A stretch of DNA of 64,000 nucleotides from Mesostigma viride (lineage: Eukaryota > Streptophyta > Mesostigmatophyceae > Mesostigmatales > Mesostigmataceae). The translations under genes were made by a program, and so were the position numbers. How positions within the stretch are numbered: the stretch's first letter is position 1; each line of letters starts with the position of its first letter. This document shows positions 22,901 to 31,500 of this stretch, piece by piece. Location of the stretch: NCBI GenBank assembly GCA_009746045.1, contig RPFO01000050.1, positions 5,521,728-5,585,727 on the forward strand, in the 5' to 3' direction. The notes under the pieces are model-generated. The model had not been told where the DNA came from and searched no databases. It saw only the letters and a program-made list of their open reading frames with translations.

Positions 22901-24474
22901 GCAAGATTTCGCAATGCTGAGCAAACCTGCTGCTGCAGTTTGGTGCGGTTTGTACCGACTAGCACGACTTGGTCAGCGACCACTTTTGCCAGCTGGGGCA
23001 GGTTTGGGAGGGTGCTTTTCCTGCCCCTTTTTTTGGGGGGGGATTCTGTGGCAAACGGCTTGATTATTGGGTCAAGCGGCGTGCTTATAAAAAATAATGT
23101 TGGGGGCGCAGGGGGTTACCCTGCGCGCATTGTGATGGGTACTAATCTGCTATCTACGAGCCTCGGTAATGCAGCTCTTTTGATAGCACATCTGTTGCGG
23201 GCGGATGAGTATATGCTGATTGTATTGCCGCAACTACGGAACGCATATCGGGAACATAACTTTCCAGTGAAAGATGATAAGGTATGCGATAAGATGATAA
23301 ATATGTTCCTGATATGCGTTCCGCAGTTGCGACAGCACAATCAGCAAATACTCATCCGCCGGTAACAGATGTGCTATCAAAAAGCTGCATTTATGTGGCT
23401 GGTAGATGGCAGATTAGAAGCCATCACGCTGCAAACACGACACACCTGCACGATCACGCACACTACCACGCCTACTCGAATACGCACACGACCCGCCTGC
23501 ACCATCACACTTTAGGGGCACGACTACGGACATGCCGCAAAAACGTGCACCATGCGGGGGCCATCATGCCGCGACTGCGACTAACATGCTGCAAACCATA
23601 ATAGTATGCTGCAAACCATGATAGCATGCTGCAACCATGATAGCATGCTGCGAACCATAATAGCAAACCACAGTAACAATGCTGCAAAGACTTCCAATTT
23701 GCTGGTTATCCCTGCTACTGTGCTGCTTACCACTGCTGCCGACCACTGCTGCTTACCACTGCTGCCGACCACTGCTGCTTACCACTGCTGCAAACCATTA
23801 CTGCTGTGCTGCACACCTCTGCTACGATGCTGCAACCGCAGGACACAGGCGGCAAGGCGCGCGCAGCAGGGTCCCAGGACCACGACAGCGACCAGCTGGC
23901 CGAACCCGTGCTGACCTCCCTCTCCCGCAGCCAGTGGGCCAACGGCCGCTTTGCCGACACGGTGTCCCCACCCATGTCGACGACCACGGCGTCTGCTACT
24001 ACCAGCTCCCGTGACAACCGCGCCGGAGCTAATGCTGGCCCTGCTGCCCGGGCCTCGGGCGATAGTAGTCCGAGCATGGGTAATCCCAGCTCTGCGAACG
24101 CGGCCAAGTCTAGACCGGTGCGGGCCAATAGCAACGGGGCGGGTGGGGGGGCGGCGCGGGGACCTGCGGTGGCAGCGCAGCCAGTGCCGCGGGCGCAGGG
24201 GGGTCGAGCGGTGTCCGGGGGCAGCCAGGGGCGGCCCGCCAATGGGGTCGTGAAAGAGGGTCCCCTGCAGGATGGCGGCAGCGGAGATGCTCGAGGGGGA
24301 GCCGGCCACCAGGCCAGCAGCCACAACAATGTTGGCGGTGGCGGGAGTAGTCATAGTAATGGGCTTGGCAGGGGCGTACGGCAGGACACGGTGGAGCCAA
24401 GGCCGACGCGAGGGCCACGGCGGGCGGGGCCGGATGGGGTGGCCACCAGTCGGCGGCGGCTGCTGGCACATGGG
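7975..24474 (+). CDS. Membrane anchor and stem exons of the GT29 gene
   Basis: Exon 1 (7975-8170) encodes a basic cytoplasmic head ([20 protein letters not shown]), then one transmembrane segment (residues 27-43, [17 protein letters not shown]), then a lumenal start: the type II topology of Golgi glycosyltransferases. Likely following exons, phase-consistent in series: 9003-9067 ([16 protein letters not shown]), 9968-10124 (Asp/Glu-rich, then [12 protein letters not shown]), 10684-10910, 12322-12418 ([17 protein letters not shown]), 13452-13753, 14583-14639, 15943-16007 ([20 protein letters not shown]), 16113-16166, 17475-17620 ([20 protein letters not shown]), 18748-18854 ([17 protein letters not shown]) and 23842-24474 (Ser/Gly/Ala-rich). 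Exon 16113-16166 reads better in phase 0 ([15 protein letters not shown]) than in the phase its neighbours require, so one boundary is wrong or an exon is missing. The link to the catalytic exons downstream is inferred from strand, phase and topology; two genes are possible. Confidence 0.55.
8405..8572 (+). repeat. 18-bp tandem repeat
   Basis: About nine units of GATGGGACCTGATAAGTA with minor changes. Located in the first intron of the anchor gene. Confidence 0.9.
8880..9067 (+). repeat. Upstream copy of an exon start, and the exon itself
   Basis: The exon at 9003 begins TCGGGCGTGGAGGACACGCT then GCACCTGCCCGACCC. A diverged copy (GGGTGGTGGAGGGCACGCAATGCACCTGCATGCCCC) lies at 8881-8918, about 120 bp before it. 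Confidence 0.6.
9139..9415 (+). repeat. 54-bp minisatellite built from an exon end plus donor
   Basis: About five units of 54 bp, each containing CTACTCAACATGGGGCAGGTGAGG. The exon just upstream ends CTGCTCAATAGGGGGCAG with the donor GTGAGG at 9068, so each unit is a copy of that junction plus about 30 bp of intron. Confidence 0.88.
9465..9662 (+). repeat. About 37-bp tandem repeat, related to the preceding array
   Basis: About six units of TTTGGGGCAGGTGGGACATC followed by TATCCCAAAGTTCTAA. They share the GGGGCAGGTG core with the 54-bp array, so they may be a second-generation expansion of the same donor segment. Confidence 0.85.
10085..10262 (+). repeat. Exon end and one intronic copy of it
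   Basis: The acidic exon ends TGTCCATCCTGCAACTGGAG then GCACATTTGGAGGAGG and the donor GTAAGA at 10125. Positions 10219-10262 repeat it (TGTCCATTCTTTCCCTGGAG then GCACATTTGAAGGACGGCAAG), with the donor GT changed to GC. Confidence 0.75.
10590..10760 (+). repeat. Exon start copy before the 10684 exon
   Basis: Positions 10601-10650 (GTCATGAGAAACCACCAAGATGTG...CTCATGTGC) are a diverged copy of the exon start at 10684 (ACGTGAGAAACCCCAAGATTG...GCTCCTGTGC). Confidence 0.55.
10911..11580 (+). repeat. 32-bp minisatellite, about 20 units
   Basis: Unit GTTGGATCTGGTTGCGCTTG then CCTTTCGTTTTG, highly homogeneous. It starts directly at the donor of the 10684-10910 exon (CCGCTG then GTGCGTTGGTTGGATCTGG), so the first unit overlaps the 5' splice site. 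Long frames on both strands across it are artefacts. Confidence 0.93.
12045..12146 (+). repeat. Interstitial telomere-like tract
   Basis: Degenerate CCCTAAA / CCCTTAA / CCCTAAC units (for example AACCCTAAACCCTGAACCCT). Consistent with a TTTAGGG telomere, as in plants and many green algae. A second tract is at 31846-31922. Flanked by unique sequence on both sides, so not a chromosome end. Confidence 0.8.
12448..12855. repeat. Purine satellite (GGGGA)n
   Basis: About 400 bp of GGGGA / GGGA / GGA units, all purine on the plus strand, changing to GGGCAGGGGA near the 3' end. It follows the exon ending at 12418. Confidence 0.95.
13785..14088 (+). repeat. (GGT)n-rich minisatellite
   Basis: Units of about 25-30 bp: TCAAGGCCTG or TCAAGCCCTG followed by TTGT and a GGTGGTGGTGG run. 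Begins about 30 bp after the donor of the 13452-13753 exon (GGCAAG then GTGCGTGCGG), to which the CAAGG and GGT parts may be related. Confidence 0.9.
15150..15425 (+). repeat. 51-bp minisatellite
   Basis: About five units: CCTATCTGTGGCGTTCACAG then GTCTTCAACGTCTCTGGCGT and TCCTAGAATGT. Each unit contains an acceptor-like CACAG followed by GTCTTCAACG. No exon was recognised that it clearly copies. Confidence 0.9.
16510..16776. mobile_element. Foldback / MITE-like element
   Basis: The ends are inverted (AGGGTTCGGGGC at 16513-16524 and GCCCCGAACCCT at about 16763-16774). The interior is a nest of smaller palindromes around GGTACCGGGT and TACCCGGTATCG, plus an inner inverted pair (CAGGGTTCG, CGAACCCTG). 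The CGAACCC motif resembles a tRNA B box, but no cloverleaf can be drawn. No coding capacity. Confidence 0.6.
17965..18182. repeat. (ATT)n-rich tracts
   Basis: Two blocks of ATT/GTT/ATC trinucleotides (about 17970-18020 and 18098-18175) separated by a repeated ATCGTCCATGATGCCTTCATCTGYCAGC segment. Also a poly-C run at about 18287-18312. Confidence 0.9.
18800..19192 (+). repeat. Three copies of an exon end plus donor
   Basis: The exon ends ATCCACGCCTATGTGCAGGC then GCAGCACGCAGTCGCGCAG with donor GTAAGC at 18855. Copies end at about 19032 (CACGCCTACATGCATGTGCA then GCATGTGGCCGTGCAG with GTGAGC) and at about 19187 (GTGCAGCACGCGGTTGCGCAG with GTGAGC), 150-180 bp apart. All three keep intact donors. 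Confidence 0.88.
19295..19795. repeat. 17-bp tandem repeat, about 30 units
   Basis: Units of ATTGATAGAAGAAATAC with variants (AACTAC, GGATAG, TTTATAG). A/T-rich, unlike the surrounding GC-rich sequence. Confidence 0.93.
19925..20875. repeat. 950-bp palindrome (inverted duplication)
   Basis: Left arm 19925-20371 and right arm 20429-20875 are nearly identical inverted copies (a few substitutions, such as CTGGGGTTG against CTGAGGTTG), separated by a loop of about 57 bp at 20372-20428. Both arms carry the same RPA-like coding segment, so mirrored open frames run on both strands. At 19900-19918 a scrap of the arm (CGCGAAACAGGGCGGGGTGCG) is repeated out of order, a rearrangement scar. Confidence 0.9.
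20429..21849 (-). pseudogene. RPA70-like single-strand DNA-binding protein, truncated
   Basis: Two minus-strand coding blocks. Block 1 (ATG at 21849, frame to 21550) gives a basic, Pro-rich start and [20 protein letters not shown]. Block 2 starts at a good acceptor (21290): [64 protein letters not shown], as in OB-fold domain B of the replication protein A large subunit. Then comes a Cys-rich stretch (CP..., [17 protein letters not shown]) like the zinc-ribbon OB fold C. The frame then runs into the palindrome and reads its own antisense, so the true C-terminus is lost. The junction between the blocks has stops in all frames unless an intron is spliced out. It lies antisense in the largest intron of the GT29 gene. 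RPA-like genes are carried by some Helitrons, so a transposon origin is possible. Confidence 0.65.
21850..23167. other. Intronic region with no gene seen
   Basis: No recognisable coding sequence. It contains a small perfect-looking hairpin CCTCCCCGAGTGCGGGGGGGC near 22636 and short G-runs. Probably flanking DNA of the RPA-bearing insertion. Confidence 0.35.
23168..23390. mobile_element. Foldback element with about 90-bp arms
   Basis: Left arm about 23168-23259 (AATGCAGCTCTTTTGATAGC...GCATATCGGGAACATA) and right arm about 23297-23390 are inverted copies with about 10% mismatch, around a loop of about 40 bp. No open frame. Typical of a non-autonomous foldback or MITE. Confidence 0.75.
23585..23835 (+). 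repeat. Tandem repeats (CTGCAAACCAT and CTGCTTACCACTGCTGC)
   Basis: Two consecutive arrays: about 20-bp units of ATGCTGCAAACCATGATAGC at 23585-23670, then 12-24-bp units of CCACTGCTGCTTA at 23715-23800. They end directly before the acceptor of the 23842 exon (CTGCAACCGCAG), which shares the CTGCAA(C)C core. Confidence 0.85.
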
Positions 24475-24625
24475 GTGGGTGTTCACATGCCTGTGTGTTC
24501 TTTCAGGGGACGGTGTCCGCGTACGTTTGTGTCCTTTTATGGGGTGAGTGTTGCCAGTCGGTGTGTGTGTGGGGGGGTCAATGCCACACATCTGTTCATG
24601 TGAATATGCCATCATACGCCTGTCA

Positions 24626-24906
24626 GGTGCTCTATCAATGGTGGGATGAAACAACGCGGCGTTCATCGCCTGTCAAAAGGTGCTCTATCAATGGTGGGAT
24701 GAAACAACGCGGCGTTCATCGCCTGTCGAAAGGTGCTCTATCAATGGTGGGATGAAACAACGCGGCGTTCATCGCCTGTCGAAAGGTGCTCTATCAATGG
24801 TGGGATGAAACAACGCGGCGTTCATCGCCTGTCGAAAGGTGCTCTATCAATGGTGGGATGAAACAACGCGGCGTTCATCGCCTGTCGAAAGGTGCTCTAT
24901 CAATGG
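24626..24906 (+). repeat. 53-bp minisatellite, five units
   Basis: Unit GGTGCTCTATCAATGGTGGG then ATGAAACAACGCGGCGTTCA and TCGCCTGTCGAAA, almost invariant between copies, which implies recent expansion or homogenisation. Confidence 0.95.
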
Positions 24907-25149
24907 TTGGGGAATCACTTCGTGTTCACTTTCCTGGTATATGCCGCTCTTTTCGTGGGACCCTGGCGGCTCAAGTAGGGTGGCAGCAGAACAGGCCACA
25001 CTGCCCGAGTTTTGCGCCATTTTCTTTTTTATATCACAGAGGTGGGCCTTAGAGCGGTGTGTTTATCGTCGGCCACCCCCTGTATCAGGGGTCATGTTGG
25101 ACGCTGTGGGTGTACATTGCCACGGCAGGTAAAGTAAGTGCTGGCGTGT

Positions 25150-25535
25150 CATGTGCAGAGGCAGTCATGACACTTCGCAAGTTTCGCTCCGGCTGGCTAG
25201 GTCTTGCAGCAGTGCACAGCTTTGGCTAACATATTCTGCTCTGATGGTGCTGCCACATCTGCGTTCACATTGAGTGCCAACATGTGATGCTGCGCAAGTT
25301 TACCTCCGGCTGTTTATGGCCTTCAATGAGTGTTTTGGGTGTATGGACTGGAACGCCATCCACTTGTCTGCATCATTTTTCCACCACAACAGGTCACGCT
25401 GCGCAAGTTCTGTTCCGGCGTGCGCGCGGGCCAGGCTAGCAAGGACGAGCACGCGCTGGCCGCCTGCCTCAAGCGTGACGAGTGTGGGCATAAGTCGGGT
25501 GAGTGAGTGAGTGAGTGAGTGAGTGAGTGAGTGAG
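25150..25535 (+). repeat. Exon with two start copies upstream and a donor-derived (GTGA)n downstream
   Basis: The exon at 25393 starts GTCACGCTGCGCAAGTTCTG then TTCCGGC. Copies lie at about 25166 (GACACTTCGCAAGTTTCGCTCCGGC) and 25284 (GTGATGCTGCGCAAGTTTAC then CTCCGGC), 110-120 bp apart. At the other end the donor GTGAGT at 25499 is itself the first unit of a (GTGA)9 microsatellite. Confidence 0.85.
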
Positions 25536-28500
25536 CGCAGGGGGTGAGCAAAGAGACCTGATGGTATACTGAAGTTTGTGTCACTTGGATGCATGCAAGC
25601 AGCTTGCCGGCAGAGTGGGCCACGCTTGGTGGCAGCTAGCAGCTAATACAAGCATGCACTACTATAAAACAGCTGCGCACTATTATACAACTATGCTCTG
25701 TTGTACAAGCATGCACTATACTATCTACGTTGTAACAACAGTAGATCTGGCACACTGCCCTATCTATGTTATAACAACGGTACATCTGACACACTGCCCT
25801 ATCTATGTTATAACAACGGTACATCTGACACACTGCCCTATTTATGTTATAACAACGGTACATCTGACACACTGCCCTATCTATGTTATACACGGTAGAT
25901 CTGACACACTGCCCTATCTATGTTATAACAACGGTAGATCTGACACACTGCTTAATATGTTTCTTATCTTCGACATAGCATGGCCTCATATACTCTGCCA
26001 ATCCATGCTTTGCAAATGGTTGGTTGCTGCTGCATGCATGCATGAGAATAACCCTCACTGTCGCCGTTATAACCACCCCCTTCCCCCCGGCGTCGTTCCT
26101 TTCTTGTCTTCCTTCACCCCTCTCTCTTCACCCTTGGTGCCTATCGTCCCCTGTTCCCTCCCCCTCCCCACCCCCTATTCAACCTCTTGCCATTCAGGCG
26201 GTGCAGACCTGATATACGAGACGCTGCAGTCGCCCCTCACTGTCGCCATGACCGTCCCACCCCCCCTTATGAACCTCCGCTTCTTGCCCTTTTGGCGGTG
26301 CAGACCTGATATACAAGACGCTGCAGTCACTGCATGGGTTTGAGATATTCAACCGCATGCCACGCTGCCTGACGGTCGCAAGGGAAGCCAACTGCAGCAG
26401 CATGGAAGGTGGGTCAAAGGTCACGACTCTCTTTCTTTAGGTTTGATATTTAGGTGTTGTTATAGCATGCCAACTGCAGCAGCATGGAAGGTAGGGGGCT
26501 TGGGACAACGGTTTATTTCGGTACTGTGTGTGGGTACCCTGTATGGGGTCTGTCAGAGCATGCCAACTGCAGCAGCGTGGAAGGTAGCAAGCTAGGCCTG
26601 CCCTTGTCCTACACATAGGGGTGCCCAGGCTCGACTCTTTCGTTTGTATTTGATCGTTGGATCGGGGCACGACCAGGACTATGAGCAGCCTTATTTGATC
26701 GGGGCACGACCAGGACTATGAGCAGCCTTATTTGATCGGGGCACGGCCAGGACTATGAGCAGCCGTATTTGATCGGGGCACGACCAGGACTTTGAGCAGC
26801 CTTATTTGATCGGGGCATGGCCAGGACTATGAGCAGCCTTATTTGATCGGGGCACGACCAGGACTATGAGCAGCCTTATTCGATCGGGGCACGGCCAGGA
26901 CTATGAGCAGCCGTATTTGAGCAGCCGTATTTGATCGGGGCACGGCCAGGACTATGAGCAGCCGTATTTGAGCAGCCGTATTTGATCGGGGCACGGCCAG
27001 GACACAGGAGCAGCCAAGAGGGCGTGCTTGGCAAACAAGTACGGACGAACACCGTGTTGCGTAGTGCGTGCTAAAAGCGCATCCCTGAGTGAGTGCATGA
27101 CTGCATGATGCATAATGTGTGTGGCGTGTCTCGCATGGCAGCTTGCATGCACGTTCTCGGAATCGATGACGTGCCCCTGTGGTTACTGCTCTCTTGGAAG
27201 ACATCAGTTTTGTGAGGTGGCGCGTGTGCTTGGTGTGCGGGCTCTCATGATTCAAGCAATGTGTGTGCATGTATTTGTGTCATTGCGCGTGTCAGGTGTT
27301 TTGTGGTTGATGTTTTTGTGTACGTGCCTGTCGTGCATCGGATGTAACATTGTCCTCACATACAACACACACACGCATCAATTATTACACAAACGACCTC
27401 CCTCGCAGGCAACCCGGAGACGAGCATTGAGGGCGACTTCACGCTCATCCCGCAGCGCCAGCTTACGGCCAAGCATGCCACGTGAGCTGATTTTGTGTAC
27501 ATTATCGTGCTTGCTATTCTGTTTGCTATCCACTTGTTTACTATCCATCTGTTTGTATGGTTGCTATCCATCTGAATGCTAATGCTGCACGCCTCCTGGC
27601 GACCAAGAACGCCACCTGCGCTTTTTTTGTATTCATACCGCCCAGCCACAGCGAATGCTTGCCCTCTCTAGGCCCTCCGCGTCGTGCAAGGATCAAGAGC
27701 ACTTTATCGCAAAATGAAAATTTCTGAGCTACTCAGACTGGTATCTCTGTAAGCGCCCCCCCCTCAGGCATGTCTCATTCAGAACAACTTGGGAGTGACG
27801 CTCGGGGTGTGGGGCCTGCCTCTGGTGACGTTGTCAGCAGCAGTTTGGTGTAGTAGGACACGGTGAAGAGTAGAACTGGGAAGTGCTAGAGGTTCTTTGG
27901 ATCCAGGTCCTGTATCTGACCAGGGATTCGGTGATGCCCACACAAGTGCGTACGTGGTTGTTACTCCTAGGCGCGTATTTTGGTAAAAAGTGCCAGGGCG
28001 TGCCTGCCCTTCGTCCATCGTGGCCGTCTACGTATAGCCATTTGCATGGCAGGGTGTGACATTTAGTCTGTGCGTGCTCTGCACGGTCTATTTTGTGCCA
28101 TGCCCATGCAGGTGCGCCATCGTGGCCAACGGGCCCGTCATGACCAAGGTACGGGTGGTGGCAGTAGAGGAGCATTCAAGTATCGAATGGATGGCAGAAT
28201 TAGTGGCGAATGACCCCGCCATGGTCAATGTTAGCAGGTAGCATGAATTGCAAATAGCACGAGGAAGTATTTCAGGCACTCATGTGAGTGCGGAAAGTAG
28301 CAAAACAATCCCCCCCTGCCCTCCCTTCTTCCCGTTACCCATTGGTCCCTGTGCACAAACTCCTGATCCCACCACACTGTCCTGCCGTATGTGAAACGAA
28401 ATAAATACGTGCTTGTCTGTTCATAAATGCTAGGATCTCTGGCAGGGCAAAGCTTGCGGACCTCAGGTGGAGATCATGACACTTGGCGGTTTACACCGCG

Positions 28501-31500
28501 CAAATCGGGCCCCTCTGTCATCAGCACTCCATTCCCCCTCCCCCCTCCCCCCGCCCCCGTGCCACCATTCCCCCATGCCAAATGACGTCTCCATGATTCC
28601 TTGTATGATACCCTTCTCCACATTCCCTCTCCATGGCCTAGCCCCAGTAACTCTCAATACAGTCTCCGTTATTTGTCCCCACTGTCCCCTTCCATTGGTC
28701 CCTTCATTGTAGCTAGCTCGCCGTGTTGTCTCTCTCCCTTGTCTTGTTTTATAATCTCTCCATCCTCACTCAGTCCCACCTCGTAGCCACCCCTGGCTGG
28801 ACTGTATGGTGACGCCTGGGCGATCCGACCGAAAGGGGTTGCCCTCGGATTAATTAATTAGGAACATAACTCCGTTGGGAGTATATGTAGCACATAGCCC
28901 AGAGAAGGGGCATATGAGCCTATAATACATTCTAAGCTACTTCCTGCAAGGGTGGGAATGTAAACAACACTTGCTCTAGGTGCACTAGGGCACCTGCACC
29001 ACCCAGAGTCTCGGGCAACGCCCAGCTAAGGGGAGCCCGTCATAGGTGGGGAAGATGCCCTCGGATAGCCGAATCTAATGGTCCTGGTCACTATCATGGT
29101 CATTGTAAGTGGACCCCATAAAAGGGGTTGCCCTCGCAAAGCCTAGTCGAACGGTCCATGGTCACTGTAATGGTCATTATAAGTGGACCCCAGATAAGGG
29201 GCTGCCCTCGCAAAGCCTAGTCTAATGGTCATGGTCACTACTACATGGTAACTGTAAGTGGACCCCAGATAAGGGGTTGCAAAGCCTAGTGGGATGATTC
29301 GACACCATCGCCAATAACTGTAATCTGACCAACGTTGTGGGGCTCCCATGTGGTCCTTCTTTTCAGCTTGTAGTTGATTTGTTAAAGATTGTAGTTGCTC
29401 TCTTCTTTGCTTGTAGTTGCTCTCTTTTCAGCTTCTAATTGCTCTCTTTTCAACTTGTGGTCGCTCTCTTGTCAGCTTGTAGTTGCTCTCTTTTCAGCTT
29501 ATGATTGCTCTCTTTTCAGCTTGTATTTGCTCCATCCCCGGTTTATCTAGCACGTGTCAAATATGGAGTGCCGTGGTCCTAGCCTGAGGTACTAGCATCA
29601 CTTGGGGGAAGCGCGAGGGTTTAATGCTCCGCGGCTCCCGGAGGGGACCGCGTGACCAATGATTTAAAGGGTGTGGAGGAGCGGTCACTATAGCCCTCGT
29701 ATATGACACCTGAAGGGTTAATGCTCCACGGCTCCCCGTAGGGACTCCCTTTACTACTCCGTGAGTTGCTTGGGAAGCAAGCCTTCTGGCCCGTCATGCT
29801 TCTGCCCTTAATTCCTGCTATTGTATGGCTCTTCTCTCTTATAAGTCACTACATCATCGTCACTAAATTATTATTGTATCGCTCTTCCCTCTCATACGTC
29901 AAGTCACTAAATTTTGGTCACCATACGTCACTAGTAGTACATTATTATTGTATCGCTCTTCTCTCTCATCTGCGCTCGTTGTCTCTTTGATATATCGCCC
30001 CTTCTTCGATATCCACCTCTCCTTTCTTTACATTCAACTTATGTTGACCCTCGGCTTGACTAATGGCTCCCCTCCCCTGATTGCCACCTGTCGCCACTTG
30101 TCGCCACCTGTCACGACCTGTCGCCACCTGTTGCCATCTGTCGGCACCTGCTCGTGCCTGCAGTGGGGCTTTGGCAAGATCATCGACCGACACGAGGCAG
30201 TGTTCCGGTTCAACATGGTCCCCATCAAGGTGATTGCGACGTACAAGAGCCATGGTGATGTATATGGGAGGTTATGCAAGGATGAGGCAGTGTTCCGGTT
30301 CAACATGGTCCCCATCAAGGTGATTGCGACGTACAAGAGCCATAGTGATGTATATGGGAGGTTATGCAAGGATGAGGCAGTGTTCCGGTTCAACATGGTC
30401 CCCATCAAGGTGATTGCGACGTACAAGAGCCATGGTGATGTATATGGGAGGTTATGCAAGGATGAGGCGGTGTTTCGGTTCAACATGGTCCCCATCAAGG
30501 TGATTGCGACGTACAAGAGCCATGGTGATGTATATGGGAGGTTATGCAAGGATGAGGCGGTGTTGCGGTTCAACATGGTCCCCATCAAGGTGATTGCGAC
30601 GTACAAGAGCCATAGTGATGTATATGGGAGGTTATGCAAGGATGAGGCGGTGTTGCGGTCCAACATGATCCCGATGCCGAGTACGTCTCTTCCCATGGGC
30701 ATGGTTCGTCCTGCCATCTCTCCTAACCCCGCTTTGTCTTCTTAAATAATGGATGGACGTCCCGCAGGGCTTTGCCGAGTATGTGGGCACCAAGACAACC
30801 TACCGGCTGTTCAACCGCTGGCGCGCGATGAAGCTGGCGCGTGGCGACTGGCCGCACGGGCGCACGAGCGCGGGGGACGAGAAGTGGATCTTCTGGAGCT
30901 ACCGCTCCAACACGGTGGGTAAAAGCGCAAACTGTTCATTTGTACTACAGTACCAGTGCTACTTGTATAATGGATCTTCTGGAGCTACCGCTCCAACCCG
31001 GTGGGTCCCTTGGATGCATGCAAGACGCATCTTAATATACTAGCACCAGGTGCGTAGTATATCTTCTGGAGCTACTGCCTCAACTTGGTGGGTCCCTCAC
31101 AGTTCCCATCCCTTCATCTTACTTGAACTCCAAATGGCGCATAGACGGAACGGGGGTGTCTGGAGCCTCTGATCCAACTTGGTGGGTCCCATAGCGTGAG
31201 TGAGCCAAGCCTCTTTATACTACTTGTCCTAGAATGGTAATCATGCGGGAGCTTCAGCCGTGGCGGGTCCCAGCATTTGTCCTGTTTCCTTGATGCTACT
31301 TGCGTATAAGCCTGCAGGATAGGCGTGCAGTGGATGCATGAAGTGGATTCCCTGGGAGTCACCGCTCCAACGTGGGGTAGCCCCGGGGGCCAGGAGGAGT
31401 ACTTAGCATATGGCATGTTTATACTTCACATGCAGTGTGCCCTGCGTGAGAGCCTGTGTTCATTTTAGTATATGTTAGTATGTGTTAGTATGTGTTACTT

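Noticed and set aside
23727-24666. Long minus-strand frames over 23.7-24.7 kb
   Set aside because: Antisense shadows of the GC-rich plus-strand exon 23842-24474, which has a good acceptor and matching phase.
26650-27005. Possible CRISPR array (37-bp repeats)
   Set aside because: Units are contiguous without unique spacers and the genome is eukaryotic; a plain minisatellite.
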